Positions 28,050 to 36,031 of a DNA stretch of 64,000 nucleotides are shown here, piece by piece. Every line of letters starts with the position of its first letter. Within the stretch, counting starts at the first letter, position 1. The notes beneath the pieces are model-generated. The model saw nothing but the letters and a program-made list of their open reading frames with translations, was not told the origin of the DNA and searched no databases. The position numbers were made by a program, and so were the translations under genes. The stretch is from assembly GCF_000786215.1 (NCBI RefSeq), contig NZ_JROG01000003.1:62001-126000 (forward strand), in the 5' to 3' direction. Origin of the DNA: Sphingomonas sp. 35-24ZXX. GTDB lineage: Bacteria > Pseudomonadota > Alphaproteobacteria > Sphingomonadales > Sphingomonadaceae.

Positions 28050-28475
28050 TCAGGGCGACCCAAAGGCAATGGAGCAATCGCCAGTTGCCGTCTTGTCGCG
28101 ACAGAATGCGATCGACCGGAAGCGACTCATGACCGCAGGCACCATGTCATCGCGGATCGGCGGCTCCCCTTCGGCAAAGCGTTCGCCCCGCTCGGCATAT
28201 TGCAAAACCACGATATTCTGATCGTCGCGCAGCAACAGGGCGATGAACTGCTCACCCCGGCCGGACCGGGCACCGGGATAGCCGCCCGCGGCGGTCGATC
28301 CGCAGCCATTGCTCGAAAGATTGTACTCGGTTCCGTCGTTCAGTCGGCCACTGGCGATCACGCGCGAGAAGTTTGCAATTTCGCAGCCCTTGGCGGTGTT
28401 GAAGAACCGCTGCTGCATGTCGGCGGTGGAAACCGGCGAGGATCCTGCGCCCTTGAAGGCGGACAGGGTGATCAT
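28050..28475 (-). CDS. Hypothetical protein, four-gene minus-strand group
   Basis: A 141-aa protein without a signal peptide or recognised domain. It has cysteines at GCEIANF, NGCGS, FCRDK and DCSIA that could form disulfides, and LLLRDDQNIVVLQYAERGE resembles a small beta structure. It follows the 99-aa gene by six bases and both follow the alpha/beta hydrolase, so all three are probably one operon. Unknown function. Confidence 0.6.
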   Translation of the reverse strand: MITLSAFKGAGSSPVSTADMQQRFFNTAKGCEIANFSRVIASGRLNDGTEYNLSSNGCGSTAAGGYPGARSGRGEQFIALLLRDDQNIVVLQYAERGERFAEGEPPIRDDMVPAVMSRFRSIAFCRDKTATGDCSIAFGSP

Positions 28476-28481
28476 TCGCGG

Positions 28482-28781
28482 CTAGTTTTCAACTGTCGCA
28501 CCCTGGGGCACGAATTCGAGGATCAGCTGGCGGTCGTTTCGCGCCTCGTAGACCGGCTCGAAGCTGTCGAAGAGCCAGAAGGCGAGGGTCCGGTCGAGCA
28601 CTGGTGCAGAAAAGGCACAGCAGCTGCCAGCGTCGCGTGCGCGCTTTTCCCGATACTCGCTCACGATCCCGGAAAAATCGGGGGCTGTGCGCACCTGGGG
28701 TGCGCTTTGCGCCTTCGCCGGAATCGCAGGAAGACCGCCCGCCAGCACCGTGGCAAGGGCGATGATCCCCAGCTTGCGCAT
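28482..28781 (-). CDS. Small exported protein
   Basis: A 99-aa protein with a signal peptide (LGIIALATVLAGGLPAIPAKA). Mature part is about 76 residues with a CC pair (GSCCAFS) and a beta-like end (LILEFVPQGATVEN). The ATG shares a base with the stop of the alpha/beta hydrolase (TGATG). An in-frame earlier start overlaps that gene and is rejected. Function unknown. Confidence 0.62.
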   Translation of the reverse strand: MRKLGIIALATVLAGGLPAIPAKAQSAPQVRTAPDFSGIVSEYREKRARDAGSCCAFSAPVLDRTLAFWLFDSFEPVYEARNDRQLILEFVPQGATVEN

Positions 28782-29758
28782 CACAGCGCCAGCATCGCCT
28801 TCATTCCGCGGAAAATGGCATCGCAATCATCCTGCGCGCTGGGAACGCCCTTGCGCAGGCAGATGAAGCCATGGATCGTGCCGCGCATCTCCATATAGGT
28901 GACATCGACTCCTGCCTTGACCAGCCGTGAGGCAAAATCGCGGCCCTGGTCGCGCAGCGGATCGAGCCCCGCCGTGACCAGCAGCGTCGGCGGCAGGTTT
29001 GCAAGTTCGCCATTGATGCAGTCATGGCGCGGATCGCCGGGGATGGCGGCATAGGTGTCGCCGAACCATTTCATGGCATCGGCGGTCAGCAGATAGCCTT
29101 CGGCAAAGTCGGTGAACGACCCGCTGGTCTGGCTGGAATCGACGACCGGATAGAGCGGTGCCTGGGCGATGACGGGAACGGCTGCCGGCTTTGCAAGCAG
29201 CGCCTGCGTGACCACGATCGTCAGATTGCCGCCCGCGCTGTCGCCGGTAAAGACCAGGCCTGTGATATCGAGGCCCAGGGACGTGCCGTTTTCCGCCAGC
29301 CAGCGTGCCGCAGCTTCGCAATCGATCGGCGCGGCAGGGAACGGGTGCTCGGGCGCCAGCCGGTAATCGACCGCAATGACGGGCAGGTCCATCTTAGCGG
29401 CCAGTTCGGTGCAATAGGGATGGTGCGTTTCCAGATCCCCGATGACGAAACCACCGCCGTGGAAGAACATGATGGCCGGACCCGCCTCCCGCGTTTCGCG
29501 CGCATCATAATAGCGCAGCGGGATGTTGCCGGCAGGGCCGGGGCAGGTGAGATCGCGAACGATCGCGAGTGGGGTGGGGTCGGCGTCCGCGACGAACCGC
29601 ATCATGCGATAGGCATCGCGCGCATCGGCCAATGGCAATTGGTCCATCGGCGGGGCGCCAGAGGCCGCCATCATCGCCAGCAGCATCGCCACGTCGGGGC
29701 GCACATAGGGCCCGGTCTGTTCGTCGCTGTCGCGTTGCAGTTCGATGGTGTCGCTCAT
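28781..29758 (-). CDS. Alpha/beta hydrolase, hormone-sensitive-lipase family esterase
   Basis: A 325-aa HSL-type carboxylesterase. The oxyanion-hole motif is FFHGGGFVIGD, the nucleophile elbow is FTGDSAGGN, the acid is in AGLDPLRDQG and the histidine in GTIHGFICL. These are the full catalytic triad. It probably hydrolyses short-chain esters in the cytoplasm; no signal peptide. It heads a likely operon of three minus-strand genes. Confidence 0.93.
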   Translation of the reverse strand: MSDTIELQRDSDEQTGPYVRPDVAMLLAMMAASGAPPMDQLPLADARDAYRMMRFVADADPTPLAIVRDLTCPGPAGNIPLRYYDARETREAGPAIMFFHGGGFVIGDLETHHPYCTELAAKMDLPVIAVDYRLAPEHPFPAAPIDCEAAARWLAENGTSLGLDITGLVFTGDSAGGNLTIVVTQALLAKPAAVPVIAQAPLYPVVDSSQTSGSFTDFAEGYLLTADAMKWFGDTYAAIPGDPRHDCINGELANLPPTLLVTAGLDPLRDQGRDFASRLVKAGVDVTYMEMRGTIHGFICLRKGVPSAQDDCDAIFRGMKAMLAL

Positions 29759-29966
29759 CCTCTTGATATCCTCTCAGCTGGATTTGGCGGCGAGGCTAAC
29801 GCGTCGGCTGCAATGGGTCCATCTGCAAAATAGGTCGCCGTGCCAGTCCTATTGCGATTCATCGGGCACGACCCGCCAGCCGCTGTCACAATTGCGGAAT
29901 TACACGGCATCGGCGCGGTGCTAAGCCCAAGGCGTTCAGGTGTGGCATCGGTGCAGGGGTGAAAAC

Positions 29967-30779
29967 ATGGCGGATTTCGGATCAAGCAGGTTGCAGGGCC
30001 GGGTCGCGTTCATCTCCGGTGGTCTGCGCGGGATTGGCCATGCCTGTGCCGCGCGGTTTCTGGCCGAAGGTGCCATGGTCGTGCTGTCCGATCTCGACAG
30101 CGCGGAAGACGCGGCAGAGACGATGGCCGCGCTGGGCGATGGCGCAAGCTATCTGCAGGCCGATGTCACCCGCGAGCAAGACTGGCAGCGCGCGCTCGAT
30201 CATGTCACCCAGCGTCATGGCGCGCTGCATGTGCTGGTCAACAATGCCGGGATCGATCTGACCGGGCCGGTCGAATCGATCGCCCTTGCCGACTGGCGCA
30301 GGATCATGAGCATCAACGTCGATGGGGTGTTCCTGGGGACCCGCGTCTTCGTGCCCTTGCTCGCGCAGAGCGGCCTGGCGGTGAAAGGCGGGGCCAGCAT
30401 CATCAACGTCAGTTCGATCATGGGCATCACCGGCTATAGCGAGGTTTCCGCGTACAACGCCAGCAAGGGGGCGGTGCGAATGTTCACCAAGGGGATCGCG
30501 GTCGAATTTGCAAAAAAGCAAATGCCGATCCGCGCCAATTCGGTGCATCCCGGCTTTGTCGAGACGCCCTTGCTCAACGCCGGGTTCCAGCGCTGGGTCG
30601 ACAAGGGCTTCGCCGAGAAGACCGAGGATCTGGTGGCAGCGATGAATTCCGCAACGCCGATCGGACGGCTGGCGCGGCCCGAAGAGATTGCCGCCCCGAT
30701 CGCCTTCCTCGCCAGCGATGATGCCAGCTACATGACCGGATCAGAACTGATCGTCGATGGCGGATGGACCGCCCAATAA
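29967..30779 (+). CDS. Short-chain dehydrogenase/reductase (SDR)
   Basis: A 270-aa classical SDR. The cofactor motif is FISGGLRGIGHA (TGxxxGxG with Ser for Thr), then VNNAGI, and the catalytic SSIMG ... YNASK (Ser, Tyr, Lys). Its C-terminal GSELIVDGGWTAQ is the usual 'VDGG' ending. Length is standard (about 250-280). The ATG at 29967 is preceded by GTGAAAAC; a GTG nine codons upstream is possible. Substrate unknown; likely an alcohol or 3-oxoacyl compound. Confidence 0.92.
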   Translation: MADFGSSRLQGRVAFISGGLRGIGHACAARFLAEGAMVVLSDLDSAEDAAETMAALGDGASYLQADVTREQDWQRALDHVTQRHGALHVLVNNAGIDLTGPVESIALADWRRIMSINVDGVFLGTRVFVPLLAQSGLAVKGGASIINVSSIMGITGYSEVSAYNASKGAVRMFTKGIAVEFAKKQMPIRANSVHPGFVETPLLNAGFQRWVDKGFAEKTEDLVAAMNSATPIGRLARPEEIAAPIAFLASDDASYMTGSELIVDGGWTAQ

Positions 30780-30967
30780 CGCGCAAATATCCGTCAATCT
30801 GGGGCCAAGGCGCCGTTCGCCAGACAAAAAGACGCGTTGATCGAACATAGCGTTACGATCGCTGTGTCATGGGGTTTGATCGGGAGAGTCATTGCGGTGC
30901 GGTCGCAGCCCATAGCCGGTTCCGCAATCGCACCCGAATTCAGCATCACAATGCGAGGTTTGTCGCC

Positions 30968-31882
30968 ATGAAGCTCCGCATGTCACTCCGGTTCCTTTCG
31001 GGCATGGCCCTGTCTGCCCTGGCGCTGTCGTCCTCGATCGCTCCGGCAGCGGCTCCGGGGGATGACGATCCCATTGTCGTTACCGGCCAGAGGATCACCC
31101 GCGCCGAGGCGCATCAGATGGCACGCGCGTACACCCGCGCGGTTTTCGCCCCCACCGAGGCGGATCAGAATGCCCGCTGGGCCGACCCGATCTGCGTTGG
31201 GGCCATCGGCCTTCGCCCCGAAATCGCCACGCCGCTGATCGACCGGATCGAGGCAACCGCCCGCGAGGTCGGCGCGCGCGTTGCTGAAGGCGAGTGCTCG
31301 CCCAACATCATGCTGGCATTCCTGCAGGACAGCGATGCGACTTTTGCAAAGTTGCAAACCAATCGGCCCGACCTTTTGCAGACCACCAAGAACGAAGAGC
31401 GGCGCAAGCTGGCCCGACCTGGCTGGCCCGTTCGCTGGTTTTACGGACAGGTGGCCGAGGGTCTTGGCGGCCGCGGAGTGGGGCAGAATGGTCCGGGCCT
31501 CGCCGGCTCTCCCGGCGCGCTGTTCGATCTGCCCGTGCTCAACGACGGCAGCCTCAGCCGCATGAACAGCCCGGCGCAGATAAGCATCAAGGGCGTGACC
31601 GTGCTGGTCGACGTGCCGCGCATTGCCGGCGTGCCGTTCGACGCGCTGGCCGATTATCTGGCCTTCGGGATCCTGTCTCGCACCAAGCTGGATGCCGACC
31701 CGCAGAGCGCCAGCATCATGGCGCTGTTCGTGGCACCCGAAGGCAATCGACCCACCGGATTGTCGGATTTCGACCGCGCCATGCTCAAGGCGCTGTACCG
31801 GATCCCGATCAATCGCAGCGCAGCCGTCCATCGCAACCAGATCGCGAGCGAAATGATCAAGGACATTGCTGCAGCGCAATAA
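30968..31882 (+). CDS. Exported hypothetical protein, first of two tandem paralogues
   Basis: A 304-aa protein with a signal peptide (LRFLSGMALSALALSSSIAPAAA) and an acidic PGDDDPIVVTGQRI segment that copies the start of TonB-dependent receptors, but no barrel or plug follows. Core blocks shared with the next gene include WADPICVGAIGLRPEIATPLID, here in two parts, NRPDLL, VRWFYGQ-x-x-EGLGGR and ADYLAFGILSRTK. About 50 % identical to the paralogue by eye. No known fold is obvious. Probably periplasmic. Confidence 0.75.
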   Translation: MKLRMSLRFLSGMALSALALSSSIAPAAAPGDDDPIVVTGQRITRAEAHQMARAYTRAVFAPTEADQNARWADPICVGAIGLRPEIATPLIDRIEATAREVGARVAEGECSPNIMLAFLQDSDATFAKLQTNRPDLLQTTKNEERRKLARPGWPVRWFYGQVAEGLGGRGVGQNGPGLAGSPGALFDLPVLNDGSLSRMNSPAQISIKGVTVLVDVPRIAGVPFDALADYLAFGILSRTKLDADPQSASIMALFVAPEGNRPTGLSDFDRAMLKALYRIPINRSAAVHRNQIASEMIKDIAAAQ

Positions 31883-31936
31883 GTCATCGGCCAAGCACTG
31901 TTGCTTGGGTCCAAAATCAACCTCAAGTCCAGTTTG

Positions 31937-31948
31937 AGCATCGATGCT
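31937..31948. promoter_or_regulatory. Palindrome AGCATCGATGCT upstream of second paralogue
   Basis: A perfect 12-bp palindrome, followed by AGCATC-GCT-GATGCT at 31972-31986 and ACATC-GG-GATGCT at 31990-32002. Three related half-site pairs in the 138-bp gap before the second paralogue suggest a regulator binding region. The binding protein is unknown. Confidence 0.5.
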
Positions 31949-31971
31949 TGTAACGGGTAGGGCGTTTCTGT

Positions 31972-31986
31972 AGCATCGCTGATGCT
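31972..31986. promoter_or_regulatory. Second related palindrome, AGCATC-GCT-GATGCT
   Basis: Inverted repeat with six-base arms and three-base spacer, same arms as the site 35 bp upstream. Lies about 35 bp before the paralogue start. Confidence 0.5.
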
Positions 31987-32020
31987 GCGACATCGGGATG
32001 CTCTATTGACGAGGTCGATG

Positions 32021-32929
32021 ATGATGAAAAAGCGCTTTCTGCTTGCCTCTGCTTTGGTGCCGGCGCTGCTTGCCGCGTCCGGACCTGCCTCTGCCAGCCG
32101 TCCCTCCGAAGACGATCCGATCGTCGTGACCGGGCAGGTGATGAAGCGCGGCGATGCCCATGCGCTCGCCAGGGATTTTACCCGCGCGGTGATGGCGTCT
32201 TCGGTTGCCGACCAGAATGCGCGATGGGCTGCGCCGCTCTGCATCGGCGCGATCGGCCTACGCCCCGAAGTGGCAACCCCGTTGATCGACCGGATCGAGG
32301 CGATGGCCTTGGCTGTCGGTGCCCGCGTTGCCAAGGGCGATTGCCAGCCCAATGTCATGCTGGCTTTCGCGCAGGATGGCGATGCCGTGTTTGCCAACCT
32401 GTCGAAGAACCGGCCCGACCTGCTGATCGACACCCGTGCCGAGGAGCGTCGGAAGCTGCGGATGGCCGGGCTGCCGGTGCGCTGGTTCTACGGACAGACG
32501 GTCGAAGGGCTTGGCGGCCGCCAGGTCGGGCAGATTGCGCCGGGATTGCGCCAGGGCGCCGTTGCGCTGTTCGACTTGCCGATCCTGAATCATGGCACCG
32601 TCAGCCGGATCAACAGCCCGGCGCAGGTCAGCATCGAGGGTGCGACGTTCGTCATCGACGTGCCCCGCGTGGCGCACGTGTCGTTCAACGCGCTGGCGGA
32701 TTACCTCGCCTTTGGCATCCTCTCGCGCACCCGCGTCGATGCCAGTCCATCGGGGAGCAGCATAATGAACCTGTTCAATGCCTCAGCCAGCGCGCTACCA
32801 GAAGGCATGACCGATCTCGATACGGCCATGCTGACAGCGTTGTACAAAATACCGATCAACCGCACCGCGATCGTTCATCGCAACCAGATGGCGAGCGAAA
32901 TGATCAAGGCCATAGCGCTCAGCCAGTAA
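32021..32929 (+). CDS. Exported hypothetical protein, second of two tandem paralogues
   Basis: A 302-aa protein with a signal peptide (KKRFLLASALVPALLAASGPASA) and the same DDPIVVTGQ entry as its upstream paralogue. Shared blocks include RWAAPLCIGAIGLRPEVATPLID (split), NRPDLL, VRWFYGQTVEGLGGRQVG and ADYLAFGILSRTR. Three in-frame ATGs at 32018, 32021 and 32024 make the start uncertain; the SD GAGG fits 32021-32024. An upstream ATG at 31982 lacks a site. Function unknown; gene duplication is evident. Confidence 0.75.
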   Translation: MMKKRFLLASALVPALLAASGPASASRPSEDDPIVVTGQVMKRGDAHALARDFTRAVMASSVADQNARWAAPLCIGAIGLRPEVATPLIDRIEAMALAVGARVAKGDCQPNVMLAFAQDGDAVFANLSKNRPDLLIDTRAEERRKLRMAGLPVRWFYGQTVEGLGGRQVGQIAPGLRQGAVALFDLPILNHGTVSRINSPAQVSIEGATFVIDVPRVAHVSFNALADYLAFGILSRTRVDASPSGSSIMNLFNASASALPEGMTDLDTAMLTALYKIPINRTAIVHRNQMASEMIKAIALSQ

Positions 32930-33029
32930 ATCCAGCCCGATGTCGCGGTAAGCACAGGCTGCAGTTCATGCAAGACGATGGGCAGGGCATAACGCGCCTG
33001 CCCGTCATCGCGAAAGTGCCTTCAACGGG

Positions 33030-33509
33030 TCAGTCTTCAACCGGGCTCGACTGCAGCTGGATGTAGTTGTGGATGCCCATGCGCTCGATCAGGTCGAACT
33101 GCGCTTCGATCGTGTCGACATGTTCTTCCTCGCTCTTGAGGATATAGGCGAGCAGGTCGCGCGTGCCGTAGTCGCGCACGGACTCGCAATAGGCGATGCC
33201 GTCCTTGAGCAATGGAATCGCTTCGTTCTCGAGTGCCAGATCGGCCTTGAGGATCTCCTCCACCGTCTCGCCGATCTTCAGGCGACCGAGCAGCTGGAAA
33301 TTGGGCAGGCCGTCGAGGAACAGGATGCGATCCGCCAGCTTGTCGGCGTGCTTCATCTCGTCGATCGATTCCTCATACTCGTATTTGGCGAGCTTGTTGA
33401 TGCCCCAGTTGGCGAGCATCTTGGAGTGGAGGAAATACTGGTTGATCGCTGTCAGCTCGTTCTTGAGCGCGTCGTTGAGAAATTCGATGACCTTGGGGTC
33501 GCCCTTCAT
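33030..33509 (-). CDS. bfr: Bacterioferritin
   Basis: A 159-aa bacterioferritin that stores iron in a 24-mer cage with haem. It has the ferroxidase ligands in NELTAINQYFLHSKM and YEYEESIDEMKHADKL, which also holds the haem-ligand methionine. It ends with QLDLIERMGIHNYIQLQ-like sequence, typical of Bfr. Its companion Bfd gene lies upstream on the same strand. Confidence 0.96.
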   Translation of the reverse strand: MKGDPKVIEFLNDALKNELTAINQYFLHSKMLANWGINKLAKYEYEESIDEMKHADKLADRILFLDGLPNFQLLGRLKIGETVEEILKADLALENEAIPLLKDGIAYCESVRDYGTRDLLAYILKSEEEHVDTIEAQFDLIERMGIHNYIQLQSSPVED

Positions 33510-33656
33510 GATGATGCTCCTGTAACCGCATGGCCTCTCCCAAGGCGCATGGGCGTGTTCAATTCAGAAGCTTATGATAGCGGGAAATGGCCCGGAAATA
33601 AAGACTTTGCAGTGCGGGAAATACTTGATTTTTAAAAGGAATTTAGCGGGCTATTG

Positions 33657-33827
33657 CTATGCGCTCGCAGTTTCCCGGCTGATAATGCTTTGCGCAAACG
33701 AGAGGCACTGGCCGCATTTCGGACGCCGGCCAAGCCGGGCGTAAACCTCTGCCGGACGGGCTGCGCCATCGCGCAAGGCGTCCTTCAGATCCTGTTCCCG
33801 AATCGCGTTGCAGATGCAAACAACCAT
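33657..33827 (-). CDS. bfd: Bacterioferritin-associated ferredoxin
   Basis: A 56-aa [2Fe-2S] protein that helps release iron from bacterioferritin. Four cluster cysteines are at 4, 6, 38 and 41 in MVVCICNAIREQ and RRPKCGQCLSF. AGGAGA lies eight bases before the ATG at 33827, so a longer upstream frame is rejected. A TTGCGA-N5-TCGCAA palindrome lies about 60 bp upstream. Bfr follows about 147 bp downstream. Confidence 0.9.
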   Translation of the reverse strand: MVVCICNAIREQDLKDALRDGAARPAEVYARLGRRPKCGQCLSFAQSIISRETASA

Positions 33828-33886
33828 GCGTCTCTCCTGTTGCAGCCCCCAATAGCGATATTGAGAACGCATCGCAACAGGCATTT

Positions 33887-33903
33887 TGCGACCCTATCGC
33901 AAT
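33887..33903. promoter_or_regulatory. Putative iron-regulator palindrome TTGCGA-N5-TCGCAA
   Basis: Perfect six-base inverted repeat with a CCCTA spacer, overlapping the 3' end of the DUF418 gene and 60 bp upstream of bfd. A further TCGCAA half-site (33873-33878) and a GCGAT...ATCGC pair (33856-33876) lie between it and bfd. Spacing resembles Fur-type boxes; the regulator is inferred from the iron-related gene, not shown. Confidence 0.5.
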
Positions 33904-35132
33904 TTCATCGGTTGCAAGCTGCGCCGCGCCAGCGAACGCCACAGCCATTCGGCGGGCCCGAAGCGGAATCGCTCGAGCCACGGCCTCGACCACAACAGCA
34001 TGATTCCCCAGGTTGCGAACACGAACAGCATCGATGTGGCCCGGTTGACGCTGCCGAACAGACCCAGGCCCCAGCCATAGAAGATGAAGGTCATCAGCAG
34101 GCTGGTGCCGAGATAATTGCTGAACGCGGCCCGCCCTGCGGCGGCCACGCGCACGATAAGGGGGTGGTCCCTGTGCTGCCCGATCAGCCAGAGCAATGCC
34201 GAGGCCCAGCCGACGGTGAGCACGATCCGGAACGGAAATGAGAAGCAGAAGAATGCTGCGAACGTGATGATCGTGTCAAAGCCGCTGGCAATCACCCAGG
34301 CCGCCAGCGCGATCATCGGGACCAGCCCGATGGTAAAGGCCCGCAGCGCGATCTTCGCGTACATGGCAGGAGCCCAGAGCCCCAGGATGAAGCCGCTTTT
34401 GAGCATCGCCATGCCCAGCAGCATCATCGCCAGCGTATCGAGCGTGAAGAACATCAGCGTATTCACCAGCGATTCCGCAAAGATCGACAGATGCTCGCGG
34501 ACGATCGTCGGCCAGCCGCTGCGATAGAGCTCGAGGCTTTCGGAGATCTGGTCGGTGCCCGGCTTGCCGAAGCTGGCGAGCATCTTGGCAGCGCCTCTGG
34601 CCATTTCCGGATCGGCCCCGGGGGCGGCGGTCTGGATCGCCTGCCACCAACCACCCGCCACCAGCAAGCAGGTCAGGATGAAATAAAGCGTGTAGAGGAT
34701 CACCGCCCAGCGCAGCAGCTGCTTTACATCCTTGTTCACGAAGAAAAGCGCCAATGTGCCGCAAATGGCATAGGGCACCAGGATGTCGCCCCACCAGATC
34801 AGGATGAAATGGGCGGCGCCGATGACGAACAGCCAGGCCATGCGATTGAGATGGACTGCGCTCGGGTTCTGCCCTGCCGCTTCTGCCCGCTGCATCACAA
34901 GTAGCATGCTTGCGCCGAACAGCACGCTGAACAGCCCTCGCATCTTGCCGTCGAACACGACGAAATTGATTGCCCACACGCCCGCATTGAGCACATCGGT
35001 GCCGCCCCACGCGGCGGGATTGACATAGGCCGCATCGGGCATCGCGAACCCCACGATGTTGAGCAGCAGGATGCCCATCACGGCAAAGCCTCGCATGGCA
35101 TCGAGCGATAGGTGCCGGTCGGTCTGTGTCAT
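33894..35132 (-). CDS. DUF418 multi-pass membrane protein
   Basis: A 412-aa protein with about ten transmembrane helices. It opens with RHLSLDAMRGFAVMGILLLN, typical for DUF418 and its acyltransferase relatives, and has SNYLGTSLLMTFIFYGWGLG near the end, the DUF418 core. Found in many bacteria; thought to be transporter- or acyltransferase-like, but unproven. It ends over the bfd promoter palindrome. The next 830 bp upstream of it have no gene. Confidence 0.85.
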   Translation of the reverse strand: MTQTDRHLSLDAMRGFAVMGILLLNIVGFAMPDAAYVNPAAWGGTDVLNAGVWAINFVVFDGKMRGLFSVLFGASMLLVMQRAEAAGQNPSAVHLNRMAWLFVIGAAHFILIWWGDILVPYAICGTLALFFVNKDVKQLLRWAVILYTLYFILTCLLVAGGWWQAIQTAAPGADPEMARGAAKMLASFGKPGTDQISESLELYRSGWPTIVREHLSIFAESLVNTLMFFTLDTLAMMLLGMAMLKSGFILGLWAPAMYAKIALRAFTIGLVPMIALAAWVIASGFDTIITFAAFFCFSFPFRIVLTVGWASALLWLIGQHRDHPLIVRVAAAGRAAFSNYLGTSLLMTFIFYGWGLGLFGSVNRATSMLFVFATWGIMLLWSRPWLERFRFGPAEWLWRSLARRSLQPMKLR

Positions 35133-35313
35133 GTCGAATGCCCCCTCATGGCCGCCCGGCGCCGCGATGGCGCGATCCGCTCCAGATCAGGCGAGTTAGC
35201 CTTCTAACACACTGACCCGATGGCGCAATGCGCAGATTGCCGAGCAGGGGAGGGGCGGGAGCCCGGGAAGATGACGCCCCTATGCCCGGTTTTCCAAGGC
35301 TCTGAAGTCTCCA

Positions 35314-35325
35314 GACCGGATGGTC
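35314..35325. promoter_or_regulatory. TetR-type operator copy 1 (GACCGGATGGTC)
   Basis: 11 of 12 positions allow pairing with the GACCG-NN-CGGTC palindrome (mismatch at base 8). First of three copies spaced by exactly 20 bases (35314, 35334, 35354). Confidence 0.5.
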
Positions 35326-35333
35326 CAGCGGAA

Positions 35334-35345
35334 GACCCGCCGGTC
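35334..35345. promoter_or_regulatory. TetR-type operator copy 2 (GACCCGCCGGTC)
   Basis: One mismatch (base 5) to the GACCG-NN-CGGTC palindrome; 20 bases from copy 1. Confidence 0.5.
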
Positions 35346-35353
35346 CAGCAGCA

Positions 35354-35365
35354 AACCTTTCGGTC
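35354..35365. promoter_or_regulatory. TetR-type operator copy 3 (AACCTTTCGGTC)
   Basis: Two mismatches, but the right half CGGTCTAGG-N-AGCA is copied exactly at the site in front of the dehalogenase gene (36630 onwards). 20 bases from copy 2. Confidence 0.4.
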
Positions 35366-35470
35366 TAGGTAGCAGGCTCCAAAATCGCTCTTCGACGCAC
35401 CGATCGCGGGCCAATATTGCCTGGTCGAGGGGTCTGACGGGTTCGAAAAGGGCCTGATTTGACCTGTCTG

Positions 35471-35482
35471 GACCGCACGGTC
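35471..35482. promoter_or_regulatory. TetR-type operator copy 4 (GACCGCACGGTC)
   Basis: Perfect match to the palindrome; extended by one G/C pair on each side (35470-35483). Confidence 0.6.
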
Positions 35483-35501
35483 CGAAACCCAAAAGTTAAT
35501 G

Positions 35502-35513
35502 GACCGACCGGAT
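35502..35513. promoter_or_regulatory. Degenerate operator copy 5 (GACCGACCGGAT)
   Basis: Left arm perfect, right arm CGGAT instead of CGGTC. 31 bases after copy 4. Confidence 0.35.
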
Positions 35514-35739
35514 CAGCCTCGGCCGCACAAAACGGCGGCTTAGCAAAACCCGTCGTGCGCTCCACCGCGGTAACCTTTTGGTCATCAGGATTAACCGATA
35601 GAAATGCCAGATTTATCTTCTGTTAACCAAGATTAACTCCAAAAAATATCATTTTCATACAGTGAATTATAACGCAAATTTGTGATGAAATATCGATGAG
35701 TCTGGTATCATCCCCCGAAGTGTGGGGAAATCCGGGTCT

Positions 35740-35751
35740 GACCGAACGGTC
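35740..35751. promoter_or_regulatory. TetR-type operator copy 6 (GACCGAACGGTC)
   Basis: Perfect match to the palindrome, 200 bp upstream of the tetR promoter. Confidence 0.6.
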
Positions 35752-35925
35752 CATTTGGTCCGTTTTGCCGCCAGGTTGACCAAAGGTAAACGCGTCTTGA
35801 AGCGATCCGATCGCTGACCACAAGCCGATCCCAATTCGTTAACGAAAGATGTTGGTGTTTTTGGCGTCCGAGGCACCCGTTTTGGCTGCTCCCACAGCAA
35901 AAAATGCCTCTGAATTGCGGCTCGC

Positions 35926-35953
35926 TTGACAGGCTGGAGCCGCTCGCTAGACT
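35926..35953 (+). promoter_or_regulatory. Sigma-70-type promoter of the tetR gene
   Basis: TTGACA (35926-35931), 16-base spacer, then TAGACT (35948-35953) as -10. The -10 element is inside the palindrome TAGACTG-TT-CGGTCTA (35948-35963). A bound repressor would block RNA polymerase, a typical autoregulation design. Confidence 0.65.
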
Positions 35954-35963
35954 GTTCGGTCTA
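35948..35963. promoter_or_regulatory. TetR-type operator copy 7 over the tetR -10 element
   Basis: TAGACTG-TT-CGGTCTA, arms TAGAC/GTCTA, core GACTGTTCGGTC with one mismatch. It overlaps the -10 element and the first possible ATG of the tetR gene at 35963. Confidence 0.65.
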
Positions 35964-36031
35964 TGCTGGCCTTTTTGCTCGATCCCAACCCCGTTTCCGG
36001 CGCGTCCGGAGGGGGTGACCCGTCCTCGGAC

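Larger units (their letters stand above)
35133..35949. other. Gene-free, AT-richer region with palindrome array
   Basis: No convincing gene is present; the short frames on the minus strand (up to about 70 codons) have no coding features. It holds six copies of the GACCG-NN-CGGTC-type palindrome (35314, 35334, 35354, 35471, 35502 and 35740) and an AT-rich core at about 35580-35700 with long A/T runs. It is the only stretch over 300 bases without a gene. Likely a complex regulatory region for the DUF418 gene, the TetR gene, or both; an RNA gene cannot be excluded. Confidence 0.6.

Noticed and set aside
30968-31882. Fragment of a TonB-dependent receptor because of the PIVVTGQ segment
   Set aside because: The rest of the protein has no plug or barrel, and its paralogue next door is equally complete; it is a full gene of another family.
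35280-35900. Short minus-strand frames (60-80 codons) in the gene-free region
   Set aside because: No ribosome sites, no domains, and they cover the operator palindromes; treated as non-coding.
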